From positions 62,001 to 126,000 of the forward strand of contig NZ_ALXE01000019.1 in NCBI RefSeq assembly GCF_000295955.2: a stretch of DNA of 64,000 nucleotides, read 5' to 3'. Under the pieces are notes generated by a model. It ran no database searches. It was given only the letters and a program-made list of their open reading frames with translations, and had not been told where the DNA came from. This stretch comes from Pantoea sp. A4. GTDB lineage: Bacteria; Pseudomonadota; Gammaproteobacteria; Enterobacterales; Enterobacteriaceae. The translations under genes and the position numbers were made by a program. Below, one piece after another: positions 17,603-28,946 of this stretch (its first letter is position 1; every line of letters starts with the position of its first letter).

Positions 17603-18772
17603 TTACTGTCCATCCAGCCCGCGAATCGGCTTAACGGTAGACCAGGTTCGACAAGAAGGGCAATGCCAGTAAAGTGCACTGCCGGTAAATCCGCACTTCT
17701 GGCAGCGATAACGCGGTTTGGTGCGGATTTGCTCGCCAACCATGTCACGCAGCACCATCAGCCCCTCTTTGGCACGTCCCTCTTCGGCTTCATGCAGATG
17801 GTAGTCCATCAGGCGCTGGAAAACGCGCATGGTAGGATGACGTTGCAACTGACGGTTGATATACACCTGTGCGGCTTCACTGCCCTGCTGGCGCTCAATA
17901 ATATCCGCCAGATACAGTTCCGCCGATGCCCCACTGTTCTCATCCACACAACGCTGTACAAACGCAGCCCAGGCCTCAGGCTGATTAAGGCGTTGATAGC
18001 AGATATCCAGCATCGGCAGCATTTCACTGACCAGCTCAACATCTTGTTCCAGCACTTTTTGCAGGCGTTCTGCGGCTTTGGCGTACTCTTCACGCTCCAT
18101 TAAAATACGCCCGGTCATAATGGAAATGCGTGCTGAATTGCGGTCGTAGCCTTCGCCTTTTTTCAGCAAGGTCATCGCGCGATCGAGATCGTCGCTGCTC
18201 ATTGCCTGTAGGGCCAGTTCGCAATAGAAGTGAGCAATATCGATTTTTTGCTTGTCTTTACCCAGGCGCACCAGCTTCTCAGCAACTTCGATTGCCTGCT
18301 GCCACTCGCTGGTGGATTGCTGGATCACTAACAGCTGTTGCAGTGCACCAATGCGGAAATCGGTCTCATCAATCAATTGCGTGAACATGTCTTCCGCGCG
18401 ATCGTACAAACCTGCGGCCATGTAATCGCGCCCCAGTTGCTGTACGGCCAGCAGGCGCTGTTCGTAACTCAACGACGCACTTTCCATTAATGACTGGTGA
18501 ATGCGGATCGCCCGGTCAACTTCGCCACGGGAGCGGAAAAGATTACCCAGCGTCAGGTGAGCTTCGACCGTGCCGCTGTCCTCTTTAAGCATATCGAGGA
18601 ACAGATCAACCGCTTTGTCCTGCTGATTGGAGAGCAAGAAGTTGACGCCTGCGACATACTCGCGCGACAGGCGATTGGCGTCCTGTTGTTTATCCTGGTG
18701 CGCACTGCGTCGGCCCATGTACCAACCGTAGGCAGCCGCAACAGGAAGTAACAGAAACAGCAGTTCGAGCAT
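17603..18772 (-). CDS. lapB: LapB (YciM), lipopolysaccharide assembly protein
   Basis: LapB is an inner-membrane-anchored cytoplasmic protein that, with FtsH, controls LpxC and so the rate of LPS synthesis. The 389 residues equal E. coli LapB in length. A single N-terminal membrane helix (MLELLFLLLPVAAAYGWYMG) precedes tetratricopeptide repeats (about 35-330). A C-terminal rubredoxin-type metal site follows with CQKCG and CPSC. It follows lapA with a 6-base gap and forms an operon with it. Confidence 0.96.
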   Translation of the reverse strand: MLELLFLLLPVAAAYGWYMGRRSAHQDKQQDANRLSREYVAGVNFLLSNQQDKAVDLFLDMLKEDSGTVEAHLTLGNLFRSRGEVDRAIRIHQSLMESASLSYEQRLLAVQQLGRDYMAAGLYDRAEDMFTQLIDETDFRIGALQQLLVIQQSTSEWQQAIEVAEKLVRLGKDKQKIDIAHFYCELALQAMSSDDLDRAMTLLKKGEGYDRNSARISIMTGRILMEREEYAKAAERLQKVLEQDVELVSEMLPMLDICYQRLNQPEAWAAFVQRCVDENSGASAELYLADIIERQQGSEAAQVYINRQLQRHPTMRVFQRLMDYHLHEAEEGRAKEGLMVLRDMVGEQIRTKPRYRCQKCGFTGSALYWHCPSCRTWSTVKPIRGLDGQ

Positions 18773-18778
18773 GATCGA

Positions 18779-19060
18779 TCAGTCCCGGGCAACTGGTGTG
18801 CTGGCATTCTGCGCTTGTAAACGCTTCAACTTGCGCTGGGCATGAGCCAGTGAGACACGAAGACGCAGCCAGAACAATCCACAAATGGCCCAGCCCAACA
18901 AGAAGCCTGCGCCAAACAGGGTTGCCAGCAGCGTTGAAATGCGGAATTGTCCCTGTGCTAACAGATAGTTAAAGGTAACAACCTGGTCGTTATGCGTACC
19001 GAGCGTGACGGAAATGATAAAAATGACCAATACCACTAAAAAAATCAGCAAATATTTCAC
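18779..19060 (-). CDS. lapA: LapA (YciS), membrane protein of LPS assembly
   Basis: The 93-residue protein has two membrane helices (about 1-20 and 40-65) and a basic coiled C-terminus (LRVSLAHAQRKLKRLQAQ). It matches E. coli LapA from MKYLLIFL onward. The start codon is GTG at 19060, with AGGA six bases upstream. An ATG further up at 19162 would add an unrelated N-terminal stretch and is rejected. It is the first gene of the lapAB operon. Confidence 0.93.
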   Translation of the reverse strand: MKYLLIFLVVLVIFIISVTLGTHNDQVVTFNYLLAQGQFRISTLLATLFGAGFLLGWAICGLFWLRLRVSLAHAQRKLKRLQAQNASTPVARD

Positions 19061-19188
19061 AGTGCATCCTGTTGTGAGGTTATCCGGTACGAGTATGCCA
19101 AAATTGCGACAAAAATGCTGCCCTCCAGCGCACATGCTGAAGGACTGTTTGTTTAGCATCACTCTTTATATGGGGTTGAGGAACATAA

Positions 19189-19953
19189 TTACAATCCATT
19201 ATTACGCTCTTGTACCTCTTTTTGCTCAACCGGCGGCAGGGTCAACGGCCCACAGAAACGCTGCGCGAGCCAGGTGGCTACGCTAACCCATACCCCGGCA
19301 ACCACCGTTGCCATGACCAGATCCCGTGGCCAGTGCATGCCTAATAGCAACCGGCTAGCCATCACCGCGCAGGCCCAACCAAAAATGATCACCAGCGTCA
19401 GGTAGCGTTTGCGCGGCCAGAGTAGCCCCACAGCCAACAGCGCCCAACTGGCGGCAAACAGGGTATGACCCGAGGGAAAAGCAAAGCCGGTTTCAAATGC
19501 CCAGTGGCGTTTTAACCAGCCAGGTACGGTCTGCTCATCCACCAGTAAACGATTGACCATGGCACTGCGTTCAGTGCGCGTTTGCTGATAAAAGACCCGC
19601 TCATCAATACCGTGATGCTGTTCCAGCCACACCACATAGGGACGCGCTTCCTGCACCTGATTTTTAATCAGTGAGCCGGTATATTGCCCTGCAATCACCG
19701 TCACATTCATGATCGCCAGCAGTACCAGCGCAGGCTTAAGGCGAAAGCGCAGGCACCATAATACCCAGGCGCTAATCAGCAGGCTGGTCAGGGTGCCCCA
19801 TGGACGGGTGACCGTTTCGGTGACGGCAAAAAAGAGTTTTAATTTCAGGTCACTGGCTCCGGGCTGCCAGTGCCAACCCGTCAGCCAGACGGTGATCGGC
19901 ATGACCAGTAAGAGCGCCGTTGCCAGTGAAATCCGCCGCAAAATGTTCAACAT
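19189..19953 (-). CDS. pgpB: Phosphatidylglycerophosphatase B
   Basis: A PAP2-family membrane phosphatase of 254 residues, the length of E. coli PgpB. It removes phosphate from phosphatidylglycerophosphate, undecaprenyl pyrophosphate and related lipids. Motifs: EARPYVVWLEQ, the PSGH of FAFPSGHTLFAA, and SRLLLGMHWPRD with the catalytic histidine. At least five hydrophobic helices are visible. It lies between lapA and ribA and is divergent from ribA, as in E. coli. Confidence 0.94.
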   Translation of the reverse strand: MLNILRRISLATALLLVMPITVWLTGWHWQPGASDLKLKLFFAVTETVTRPWGTLTSLLISAWVLWCLRFRLKPALVLLAIMNVTVIAGQYTGSLIKNQVQEARPYVVWLEQHHGIDERVFYQQTRTERSAMVNRLLVDEQTVPGWLKRHWAFETGFAFPSGHTLFAASWALLAVGLLWPRKRYLTLVIIFGWACAVMASRLLLGMHWPRDLVMATVVAGVWVSVATWLAQRFCGPLTLPPVEQKEVQERNNGL

Positions 19954-20180
19954 GCCATACCCTGATTCAGATTAATCAATTCGACTATGCATAACTTTAG
20001 CTTAAAAAAGAATAACATAAGTTGTTGCAGCGTAGATAATCGTGCTTTATCACTATAATCGCTCTGACTGAGTAACCGCCCTGCGGTGGCTTATGGCAGA
20101 ATAGTGTCAGTTTTTCAGGCCACTCTGGCCTGTGCGTTATCCCGATGATAGCGCATCCTCTGAAGGTTCTGGAGAGTTAC

Positions 20181-20774
20181 ATGCAGCTTAAACGAGTGGC
20201 AGAAGCCAAACTGCCTACACCTTGGGGTGATTTCCTGATGGTGGGATTTGAAGAACTGGCAACAGGACACGATCATGTTGCACTGGTTTATGGCGATATT
20301 AACGATGGCTCGCCCGTGTTGGCGCGCGTCCATTCTGAGTGTCTGACGGGCGATGCGCTTTTCAGCCTGCGCTGTGATTGTGGTTTCCAACTGGAAGCCG
20401 CGCTGAATGCCATCGCTGAAGAGGGACGCGGTGCGTTGCTGTACCACCGTCAGGAAGGCCGCAACATTGGCTTGTTGAACAAAATCCGCGCTTATGCCTT
20501 GCAGGATAAGGGCTACGATACCGTAGAAGCCAACCATCAGTTGGGTTTCGCCGCAGACGAACGTGATTTCACGCTGTGCGCGGATATGTTCAAACTGCTG
20601 GGTGTGGATGAAGTGCGCCTGTTAACCAATAACCCGCGCAAAGTCGAGATCCTCACAGAGGCGGGTATTAACATTGTTGAACGTGTGCCACTCATCGTCG
20701 GGCGCAACCCGAAAAATGCCCACTATCTCGATACTAAAGCCGAGAAAATGGGCCATCTGCTGTCGAAAGAGTAA
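20181..20774 (+). CDS. ribA: GTP cyclohydrolase II
   Basis: RibA opens the GTP ring in the first committed step of riboflavin synthesis. The 197 residues match E. coli RibA from [18 protein letters not shown] onward. The zinc site is in [16 protein letters not shown], the active site in [11 protein letters not shown], and NNPRKVEIL is intact. The start at 20181 follows GGAGAG at 20171-20176; an in-frame TTG/ATT region further up is ignored. Convergent with acnA. Confidence 0.96.
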   Translation: MQLKRVAEAKLPTPWGDFLMVGFEELATGHDHVALVYGDINDGSPVLARVHSECLTGDALFSLRCDCGFQLEAALNAIAEEGRGALLYHRQEGRNIGLLNKIRAYALQDKGYDTVEANHQLGFAADERDFTLCADMFKLLGVDEVRLLTNNPRKVEILTEAGINIVERVPLIVGRNPKNAHYLDTKAEKMGHLLSKE

Positions 20775-20784
20775 TTGCGCCGGC

Positions 20785-20806
20785 TGCCAGACCCTGCGGT
20801 CTGGCA
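20785..20806. terminator. Hairpin between convergent ribA and acnA
   Basis: A 9-bp perfect stem (TGCCAGACC, loop CTGC, GGTCTGGCA) lies between the two stop codons. No T-run on either side, so it is a partial or factor-dependent bidirectional terminator. Confidence 0.55.
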
Positions 20807-20814
20807 CTGTGACG

Positions 20815-23499
20815 TTATGATTTCAGCATATTGCGTATGACATAGTGCAGAATGCCGTCATTGCGATAGTAGTCCAGTTCGTTGCCGGTATCGATCCGGC
20901 AACGGGTTGTCACCGTCCGCCGCTCCCCGTTTGGATAGGTGATTTCCACCGCCACCGCTGCACCGGGAGATAGCTGACTCAGGTTCAGCACATCAATCTG
21001 CTCCTCCCCGGTCAGTCCCAGGGTTTTACGGTTGACGCCCTCAGGAAACTCCAGCGGCAAAATCCCCATACCAATCAGGTTCGAGCGGTGAATACGTTCA
21101 AATGACTCGGCAATAACTACTCGCACGCCCTGCAAGCGTGGCCCTTTGGCGGCCCAGTCACGGCTGGAGCCGGAGCCATACTCTTTACCGGCAACCACCG
21201 CCAGCGGTGTGCCTTCAGCCTGATACAACATGGCCGCGTCATAAATCGCCAACTGTTCGCCGCTGGGGTAATGGCGGGTATAGCCCCCTTCCACGCCCGG
21301 CACCATTTCATTTCGAATACGGATATTTGCAAACGTGCCGCGCATCATCACTTCATGATTACCCCGGCGTGAACCATACGAGTTGAAGTCTTCACGTGCT
21401 ACGCCATGCTGTTGCAAATAGCGCCCTGCTGGACTGTCGGCTTTAATACTGCCTGCCGGAGAGATGTGATCGGTGGTGACGGAGTCTCCGAGCAAGGCCA
21501 GAAGTCGTGCGCCTTTAATATCCTGAACCGGTGCTGGCTGCGCTTCCATGCCGTCAAAGAAGGGAGAAAGACGAATATAGGTTGAATCTTCATCCCAGTC
21601 GTAGGTAGCGGCTTCACTGACTTTAATTTGTTGCCACTCTGGCGTACCGTCAAACACTTCGGCGTACTCTTTGTGGAACATGCTGACGTCAACTTGTGCC
21701 ACCGCAGCCGCGATCTCTTCAGGTGAAGGCCAGATCTGTTTCAGGTACACCGGCTGCCCGTGACGATCGGTTCCCAGAGGCTCACTCTCCAGATTGATTT
21801 TCATATTCCCCGCCAGCGCATAGGCCACCACCAGCGGTGGAGAGGCCAGCCAGTTGGTTTTCACCAGCGGATGGATGCGCCCCTCGAAATTACGGTTACC
21901 AGACAGCACCGCCCCTACAGTCAGGTCGCCGCTGCGGATCGCCGCCTCAATCGCATCCGGTAACGGTCCAGAGTTCCCGATGCAGGTAGTACAACCGTAA
22001 CCCACCAGATTAAAGCCGAGTTCATCGAGGTACGGGGTCAATCCGGCATGCGCCAGATAATCAGACACCACTTTTGATCCGGGAGCCAGTGAGGCTTTCA
22101 CCCAGGGTTTGCGCTGTAGCCCAAGCTCCACCGCTTTTTGCGCCAGCAGACCGGCAGCCATCAAAACGCTGGGATTGGAGGTGTTAGTACAGGAAGTAAT
22201 GGCACTGATCACCACCGCACCGTCTGCTAGCGTCACCGTCTCCCCGCTCTGTTCATCCCGGTAACTCACCGATTTATCGGCATGTTCCGGTAAATTCACT
22301 TCCAGTTCGGTGCTGGCGACAAAAGCCTGTGGCACATCGGCCAGCGCCACCCGATCTTGTGGCCGTTTCGGCCCCGCCAGACTGGACTCTACGCTGTTCA
22401 TGTCTAATGCCAGCGTGCTGGTGAAGATCGGTTCATCGCCAGGATGACGCCACATCCCTTGTGCGCGAGCGTAGGCTTCCACCATGGCAATTTGGTCGCT
22501 GTCGCGCCCGGTCAGGGTCATATAACTCAGCGTCACTTCATCAATGGGGAAGAAGCCGCAGGTTGCGCCATATTCCGGCGCCATATTGGCAATGGTCGCC
22601 CGGTCTGCCAGCGGTAAATCCGCCAGGCCATCGCCATAAAATTCGACAAATTTGCCCACAACGCCGTGTTTGCGCAGCATCTGGGTAACGGTCAACACTA
22701 AATCCGTCGCGGTAATCCCGGCACGCAGTTTACCCGTAAGTTTGAAGCCGACCACATCCGGGATCAGCATGGAGACTGGCTGGCCGAGCATGGCGGCTTC
22801 CGCCTCGATGCCACCGACACCCCAGCCTAAAACACCCAATCCATTAATCATCGTGGTATGTGAATCGGTGCCAACTAGCGTGTCCGGCCAGGCCCACGTC
22901 TTATCGCCCACCTGTTGCTGCCAAATTGCTTTGCCAAGGTATTCAAGATTAACCTGATGGCAAATCCCGGTGCCTGGCGGCACAACACGAAACTGATCAA
23001 AGGCCCGTTGCCCCCAGCGCAGGAATACGTACCGCTCATGATTGCGCGACATTTCCAGCTGCACGTTCTGTTCAAAGGCATCTTCATTGCCGAAACGGTC
23101 AACGGTAACGGAGTGGTCAATGACCAGGTCAACCGGCGACAGGGGATTCACTTTTGCCACGTCCCCGCCCAGCCGCTGAACCGCTTCACGCATCGCCGCC
23201 AGATCGACTACCGCAGGCACACCCGTGAAATCCTGCATTAATACCCGCGCCGGACGGTAGGCAATTTCCCGGTCAGCATGGGCCTGCTGCTGCCACGTTA
23301 CCAACGCCTGGATATCCTCTGCGGTCACCGAGATGCCGTCCTGCCAGCGCAGTAAATTTTCCAGTAATACTTTAAGGGATTTGGGCAGTCGCTCAACGCT
23401 ACCTAGCTGAGGTTCGACTTTCGCCAGGCTGAAATAGTGGTATTGATGTTGATTGACCTGAAGGGTGTCCTGACTTTGCTCACGTAATGTAACTGGCAT
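20815..23499 (-). CDS. acnA: Aconitate hydratase A
   Basis: AcnA isomerises citrate to isocitrate through a [4Fe-4S] cluster; in E. coli it is the stress and stationary-phase enzyme. The protein has 894 residues. The cluster cysteines are in SCTNTSNPS and [10 protein letters not shown] (about residues 440 and 506-509). [33 protein letters not shown] and [15 protein letters not shown] are intact. The ATG at 23499 follows an excellent AAGGAGG site. It lies between ribA and the small-gene cluster before cysB. Confidence 0.96.
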   Translation of the reverse strand: MPVTLREQSQDTLQVNQHQYHYFSLAKVEPQLGSVERLPKSLKVLLENLLRWQDGISVTAEDIQALVTWQQQAHADREIAYRPARVLMQDFTGVPAVVDLAAMREAVQRLGGDVAKVNPLSPVDLVIDHSVTVDRFGNEDAFEQNVQLEMSRNHERYVFLRWGQRAFDQFRVVPPGTGICHQVNLEYLGKAIWQQQVGDKTWAWPDTLVGTDSHTTMINGLGVLGWGVGGIEAEAAMLGQPVSMLIPDVVGFKLTGKLRAGITATDLVLTVTQMLRKHGVVGKFVEFYGDGLADLPLADRATIANMAPEYGATCGFFPIDEVTLSYMTLTGRDSDQIAMVEAYARAQGMWRHPGDEPIFTSTLALDMNSVESSLAGPKRPQDRVALADVPQAFVASTELEVNLPEHADKSVSYRDEQSGETVTLADGAVVISAITSCTNTSNPSVLMAAGLLAQKAVELGLQRKPWVKASLAPGSKVVSDYLAHAGLTPYLDELGFNLVGYGCTTCIGNSGPLPDAIEAAIRSGDLTVGAVLSGNRNFEGRIHPLVKTNWLASPPLVVAYALAGNMKINLESEPLGTDRHGQPVYLKQIWPSPEEIAAAVAQVDVSMFHKEYAEVFDGTPEWQQIKVSEAATYDWDEDSTYIRLSPFFDGMEAQPAPVQDIKGARLLALLGDSVTTDHISPAGSIKADSPAGRYLQQHGVAREDFNSYGSRRGNHEVMMRGTFANIRIRNEMVPGVEGGYTRHYPSGEQLAIYDAAMLYQAEGTPLAVVAGKEYGSGSSRDWAAKGPRLQGVRVVIAESFERIHRSNLIGMGILPLEFPEGVNRKTLGLTGEEQIDVLNLSQLSPGAAVAVEITYPNGERRTVTTRCRIDTGNELDYYRNDGILHYVIRNMLKS

Positions 23500-23615
23500 A
23501 GCGCCTCCTTATTATTTCCCTGTTTAACCTCAAGGTTGGCAAGGTTACTAATAAAGATAGCGTAAATTACTGCTAACAATTTGATTACAACACAAATTGC
23601 CACATGCCAGAAAGC

Positions 23616-23643
23616 AAAAAACCCCGTCTTTATCACGGGGTTT
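23616..23643 (-). terminator. Rho-independent terminator of the ymiA small-gene cluster
   Basis: Read on the minus strand: a 9-bp stem AAACCCCGT / ACGGGGTTT around GATAAAG (or CTTTATC on the plus strand), followed by a run of six Ts. It ends the small-gene transcript before the acnA promoter. Confidence 0.85.
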
Positions 23644-23661
23644 AATTGAATAATCAGCGCG

Positions 23662-23745
23662 TTACAAGGTTAGCCACAGGGCAAGCGCCCAAAAACTTAA
23701 TGAGAATGCATAGACGCCGAACCATGATACTGATGTCATGTTCAT
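23662..23745 (-). CDS. 27-residue candidate small membrane protein
   Basis: A short gene too small for routine calling. ATG at 23745 is preceded by GGAGG with six bases between, one of the best ribosome sites in this window. It encodes 27 residues (MNMTSVSWFGVYAFSLSFWA, then LALWLTL), almost entirely one hydrophobic helix with aromatic residues. A strong terminator follows 19 bases after the stop. E. coli has very short genes in the same interval between acnA and ymiA, so it may be a counterpart; homology could not be checked. Confidence 0.65.
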   Translation of the reverse strand: MNMTSVSWFGVYAFSLSFWALALWLTL

Positions 23746-23905
23746 CTTATACCTCCGCCAGATTCAGGCGAAAAAATCCCACAATCATCATCCTGAGTGG
23801 ATGATACCGATTTGCTGAGTGAGAAATTGGGCTTTTAATATGCCCACCGGATGGCCGGTAAATAAGAAGAATTATTATTTAGCTGTCTGACATTGCTTAC
23901 TGCTG

Positions 23906-24085
23906 TTATTTGTTCTTAGGTTCCATCAATGACTCTATAAAGCAGCGCTGCTGGTCATTAACTTGCCAGGATTTGGGTATCGCCTTCTCTTCCCGGGCCG
24001 TATCTTTGACTTTGCTCTCACAAGAAGGCGCTTTGCGTTTCTGGTTTGCAACGCGAATTTTCCAGTTACAGCTTCTCGCCAGCAT
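23906..24085 (-). CDS. 59-residue basic protein downstream of ymiA
   Basis: The 59-residue product starts MLARSCNWKIRV and is rich in Lys and Arg (15 basic residues), with three cysteines and no membrane helix. The ribosome site GGAG lies inside the last codons of the ymiA-type gene, whose stop is five bases before this ATG, so the two are translationally coupled. The position corresponds to E. coli yciX; I cannot confirm sequence homology. The function is unknown. Confidence 0.65.
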   Translation of the reverse strand: MLARSCNWKIRVANQKRKAPSCESKVKDTAREEKAIPKSWQVNDQQRCFIESLMEPKNK

Positions 24086-24089
24086 ATTA

Positions 24090-24248
24090 TTAACTCCAGA
24101 AACGCCAAATCATCATTCCAACCACTACCCAGAATAGGGCAGACATCGCGAATACCGCTAACCAGGCCTTACGACGGATGTCACCAGAGCGCTCAGCCTT
24201 GTTGCTCTTAGCCCGGAATTCCGGTTGTACAGTCAGTCTTGTAGTCAT
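24090..24248 (-). CDS. ymiA: YmiA-family small membrane protein
   Basis: The 52-residue protein has a charged N-terminus and one membrane helix. The stretch RRKAWLAVFAMSALFWVVV followed by IWRFW matches E. coli YmiA (46 residues), which lies at the same place between acnA and cysB. It begins a three-gene run of very short genes on the minus strand. The function of the family is unknown. No strong ribosome site is visible before the ATG at 24248. Confidence 0.82.
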   Translation of the reverse strand: MTTRLTVQPEFRAKSNKAERSGDIRRKAWLAVFAMSALFWVVVGMMIWRFWS

Positions 24249-24609
24249 AGCTTTTGATAATCACTCTCAATAAAACGATTGATAACAACGATTAATCTTT
24301 AGGACGAATCCTAAACGGCTAATCACCAAAAATCCAGTTATTTTTATTGAGCACTACGATTAAGCCTATTTATCAAATCACATCATTAAGCAATGTTAAT
24401 GTTGTTTATCTCATTCAAATTAATCGAAAATTTCTTCGAAAAATTTGAGTTAAAATGTATTTAGATCCACTTATAAATAGAGTAAACATTTAAAAGCCTT
24501 AATCTATAAGCCCGACTTCATCTTGTTAAGTTGAGTATGGGAATATTCCTGGCAACAGGCAAAAGAAAAGCGTAAGAATTGTGTTCTGATTCTCATTTGA
24601 GAGAGAACA
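24249..24609. other. A+T-rich intergenic, 361 bases
   Basis: This spacer should contain the promoter of the ymiA cluster (leftward) and of the small plus-strand frame at 24610. It is strongly A+T-rich with several TTATCAA/TTAATC-like elements. No operator or repeat is identified. Confidence 0.4.
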
Positions 24610-24693
24610 ATGAAAAAACCTGTGAGCTATGTTTCATTTACAAAACATTTGCAAAATTATGGCAAGAAAAACATCACCGTAGAAGGTTATTAA
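24610..24693 (+). CDS. 27-residue candidate small protein upstream of cysB
   Basis: A short frame, ATG to TAA, for a basic 27-residue peptide (MKKPVSYVSFTKHLQNYGKK, then NITVEGY). A purine-rich GAGAGAGAA precedes the ATG, and an 8-bp hairpin (24691-24713) overlaps the stop codon. It is convergent with cysB. No hydrophobic helix. I do not recognise it; it is supported only by ribosome site, codon structure and the hairpin. Confidence 0.4.
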   Translation: MKKPVSYVSFTKHLQNYGKKNITVEGY

Positions 24694-24713
24694 GGCTGCT
24701 GTGAACAGCCTTA
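24691..24713. terminator. Hairpin at the end of the 27-residue frame, beside cysB
   Basis: TAAGGCTG and CAGCCTTA form an 8-bp stem around CTGTGAA. It lies 22 bases beyond the cysB stop and could end either convergent transcript; no long T-run follows. Confidence 0.5.
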
Positions 24714-24735
24714 GGCTGGATAATAACCAGGCGAA

Positions 24736-25782
<1,047 letters not shown>

Positions 25783-25858
25783 TCAGGAAAATTCGGAAGT
25801 TCTATAACCACTATATCATTCCGGAGACAAGAGTAGAACGTTTAGGTATAAGGCGGAG

Positions 25859-25888
25859 AAAAAAAGACCCGCTGGAAGCGGGCCTTTT
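25859..25888 (-). terminator. Rho-independent terminator of topA
   Basis: On the minus strand AAAGGCCCGC and GCGGGTCTTT pair around TTCCA (one mismatch), followed by a run of Ts. It lies 12 bases after the topA stop. Confidence 0.88.
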
Positions 25889-25899
25889 GTGAGGCGAAT

Positions 25900-28497
25900 T
25901 TACTTTTTGGTTTCCTGCCACTGACCATCAACATAGAATGCTGACCAGCCCGTTGCCTTACCCTCTTTTTCAGAGGAGACATACTGCTGTTTGGTTTTAC
26001 GGCTGAAACGTACCTGAGTTTTGTTACCTTCAGGGTCCGTTGCCGGAGCCTCTGCCAGATACTTCAACTTTTCTGGCAAGCGATCGGCGAAGCGTTGCAG
26101 CTCTTCCACTAACGGTGCACGGGTTTCACGTGATTTAGGGAAAGTGTTTGCTGCAAGGAACACTCCTGCTGCGCCATCACGCAACACGAAATAGGCATCT
26201 GATTTTTCACAGGCCAGTTCAGGTAACGGCACCGGATCTTCTTTCGGCGGCGCGACATCACCGTTGCGCAGGATCTTGCGGGTGTTTTTACACTCATCAT
26301 TGGTACAGGCCATGTACTTGCCGAAACGCCCCATTTTCAGGTGCATTTCAGAACCACATTTTTCGCACTCAACAATCGGGCCATCGTAGCCTTTGATACG
26401 GAATTCACCCTGTTCGATTTCGTAACCGTCACACTCTGGGTTGTTACCGCAGACATGCAGCTTACGCTGGTTATCGATCAGGTAGCTATCCATTGCGGTA
26501 CCACACTTGCCACAACGGCGGCGCGCGCGTAGGGCATTGGTTTCCGCATCATCCCCTTCCAGAACGTTCAGTACTTCATTTTCAGGAATGAGGTTAATGG
26601 TTTGTTTGCAGCGCTCTTTTGGCGGCAGCGCATAGCCAGAGCAGCCAAGGAACACACCGGTACTGGCGGTACGAATGCCCATTTGACGGCTACAGGTCGG
26701 GCAGTCAATCGAGGTCAGTACCATCTGATTGGGTTGCATGCCGCCCTCTTCCGGATCTTTCTCCGCCTGGTCCAGCTGTTGGCTGAAATCGGCAAAGAAG
26801 GAGTCGAGCACGCCTTTCCACTCGGCCTGGTTATTGGCTACCTGGTCGAGGCTGTTTTCCATCAGTGCGGTGAAATCGTAGTTCATCAGTTCGCGGAAAT
26901 TATTTTCCAGGCGATCGGTAACGATTTCCCCCATCTTTTCCGCATAGAAGCGACGGTTCTCTGCCCGTACATAACCGCGATCCTGAATGGTGGAGATGAT
27001 TGAGGCATAGGTCGAAGGACGACCAATTCCACGCTTCTCCAGCTCACGCACCAGTGAGGCTTCGCTGAAGCGCGCCGGGGGTTTGGTAAAGTGCTGGCTC
27101 GGCAGTAACTGCACCAGATCCAACGCTTCGCCAACACCGATCGGCGGCAGCGTATGATCTTCATCATTTTTACGCAGCGCAGGCATCACTTTGGTCCAGC
27201 CATCGAAACGCAGGGTGCGACCCTTGGCTTTCAGGCGGAAGTCAGCCGCTTTGACCGTCAGTGTGGTCGAGTCGTACTGGGCAGGCACCATCTGACAGGC
27301 CACAAACTGACGCCAGATCAGCTGATACAGCCTTTGTGCATCCGCCTCCATGTCTTTAAGTTGCTCAGACTGGACATTGACGTCCGATGGGCGAATCGCT
27401 TCGTGCGCCTCTTGCGAATTTTCTTTGCTGGCATAGGAGTTGGCGCTCTCCGGCAGGTATTTGCTGCCGAAGTTATCTTCAATATATCCACGCGCCATCG
27501 CCACCGCGTCCTGACTCAGGTTGGTTGAGTCGGTACGCATATAGGTGATGTGACCCGCTTCATACAGGCGCTGCGCCAGCATCATGGTCTTCTTCACGCC
27601 AAAGCTGAGGCGCGTGCTCGCGGCTTGTTGCAGAGTGGACGTAATGTAGGGTGCACCCGGCTTGCTGCTGGTCGGTTTATCTTCACGTTCCAGCACTTCG
27701 TAACGGGCTTTCTCCAGTACCGCAACCGCCGCAAGCGTCTGCTCACGATTGACCGGACGGAAAGGTTTTTCACCCTGATGGCTGACTTCCACCGGCAACG
27801 CATCGCCTTTTGGCGTGGTGAGATCGGCTTTCAGCTCCCAGTACTCTTCCGGGACAAAGGCTTTGATTTCGCGTTCACGTTCCACCAGCAGGCGAACGGC
27901 AACGGACTGTACGCGTCCTGCAGAGAGGCCGCGCGCAATTTTCTTCCAGAGCAGTGGCGAAACCATATAACCCACCACGCGGTCCATAAAGCGGCGCGCC
28001 TGCTGGGCATTAACACGATCGATATTCAGCTCGCCAGGGGTTTCAAATGCCTGACGGATCGCGTTTTTGGTGATTTCGTTAAACACCACACGACTAAAAC
28101 GTTTGTCATCACCACCGATCACTTCCCGCAGGTGCCATGCGATGGCCTCCCCTTCGCGGTCAAGGTCGGTTGCGAGGTAGATGTGGTCAGCATTTTCAGC
28201 CAGCGCTTTTAACTCGGCGACCACTTTTTCCTTGCCGGGCAGAATCTGATAGTCAGCCTGCCAACCGTGCCAGGGATCAACGCCCATACGGCTAACCAGC
28301 GCAGACTTCTCGTCCTTTTTGACCTTCTTAGCGGGTTTGGTCGCCGCTGCGTCGGCACTCTTTTTGCTGGCTGAACCGCTGGTCGGCAAATCACGAATAT
28401 GACCGACGCTGGATTTAACCACGTAGTCATTACCGAGATATTTATTGATAGTTTTGGCTTTTGCCGGGGACTCAACAATTACGAGTGCTTTACCCAT
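25900..28497 (-). CDS. topA: DNA topoisomerase I
   Basis: TopA relaxes negative supercoils. The 865 residues equal E. coli TopA in length. The TOPRIM domain starts [21 protein letters not shown] and has the acidic [12 protein letters not shown]. The active-site tyrosine lies in [12 protein letters not shown] (about residue 319). Three C-terminal four-cysteine zinc ribbons follow: CPTC...C...C, CGKCG...C..NPEC and CEKCG...C...C, then two more ribbon-like domains. The basic linker [17 protein letters not shown] near residue 45 is longer in charge than usual but in a known variable place. Confidence 0.97.
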   Translation of the reverse strand: MGKALVIVESPAKAKTINKYLGNDYVVKSSVGHIRDLPTSGSASKKSADAAATKPAKKVKKDEKSALVSRMGVDPWHGWQADYQILPGKEKVVAELKALAENADHIYLATDLDREGEAIAWHLREVIGGDDKRFSRVVFNEITKNAIRQAFETPGELNIDRVNAQQARRFMDRVVGYMVSPLLWKKIARGLSAGRVQSVAVRLLVEREREIKAFVPEEYWELKADLTTPKGDALPVEVSHQGEKPFRPVNREQTLAAVAVLEKARYEVLEREDKPTSSKPGAPYITSTLQQAASTRLSFGVKKTMMLAQRLYEAGHITYMRTDSTNLSQDAVAMARGYIEDNFGSKYLPESANSYASKENSQEAHEAIRPSDVNVQSEQLKDMEADAQRLYQLIWRQFVACQMVPAQYDSTTLTVKAADFRLKAKGRTLRFDGWTKVMPALRKNDEDHTLPPIGVGEALDLVQLLPSQHFTKPPARFSEASLVRELEKRGIGRPSTYASIISTIQDRGYVRAENRRFYAEKMGEIVTDRLENNFRELMNYDFTALMENSLDQVANNQAEWKGVLDSFFADFSQQLDQAEKDPEEGGMQPNQMVLTSIDCPTCSRQMGIRTASTGVFLGCSGYALPPKERCKQTINLIPENEVLNVLEGDDAETNALRARRRCGKCGTAMDSYLIDNQRKLHVCGNNPECDGYEIEQGEFRIKGYDGPIVECEKCGSEMHLKMGRFGKYMACTNDECKNTRKILRNGDVAPPKEDPVPLPELACEKSDAYFVLRDGAAGVFLAANTFPKSRETRAPLVEELQRFADRLPEKLKYLAEAPATDPEGNKTQVRFSRKTKQQYVSSEKEGKATGWSAFYVDGQWQETKK

Positions 28498-28946
28498 ATC
28501 TACCTTTTACCTAATTAAAACGTCCTGAAACGGGAGAGAATGTACTGCCCGCAAACCTGAATGGCTTCAATATTGTGGACATTGAATCCGCTTTCAAGGT
28601 GGCTGGGCCAATCTCAGGCAGGTCTGTATGGCTACTACAACATCTTGATTACTGACGCGTTTTCCGCCTGATGCCACCGCACTTCCTGGTGCGATCCCCC
28701 TATAAACTGAGTGGCCCACACTCTACCTGATAAAATCTGTTACGCAACTTAATTAGCACTGAGCTGATTTTTTCGCCAGTTTTTTCACACAGTTAAGATA
28801 AATACTGAGTGACGCTTCACGCCGAAGAATAATGAAAAAAATGCCGCCGAGGGACAGTAACATCTGGCAGAGTATAGAGAAAAAAAGAGAAGATTCCTGG
28901 CGAGCAAAGAAAAAGGCAAAGCCGATGCTTTGCCTTGTCTGCTACG
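28498..28946. other. Intergenic topA-sohB, 449 bases, no yciN
   Basis: E. coli has yciN between sohB and topA; no frame resembling it is present on either strand. The stretch contains the topA promoter region and, at the right end, the sohB terminator. A Lys-rich plus-strand frame at 28832-29023 crosses the sohB terminator and end and is not credible. Confidence 0.5.
28909..28936 (-). terminator. Rho-independent terminator of sohB
   Basis: A 10-bp perfect stem AAGGCAAAGC / GCTTTGCCTT around ATCG on the minus strand, followed by TTCTTT. It lies ten bases after the sohB stop. Confidence 0.88.

Noticed and set aside
28498..28946. Expected yciN gene
   Set aside because: Looked for on both strands because E. 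coli has it here; no similar frame is present.
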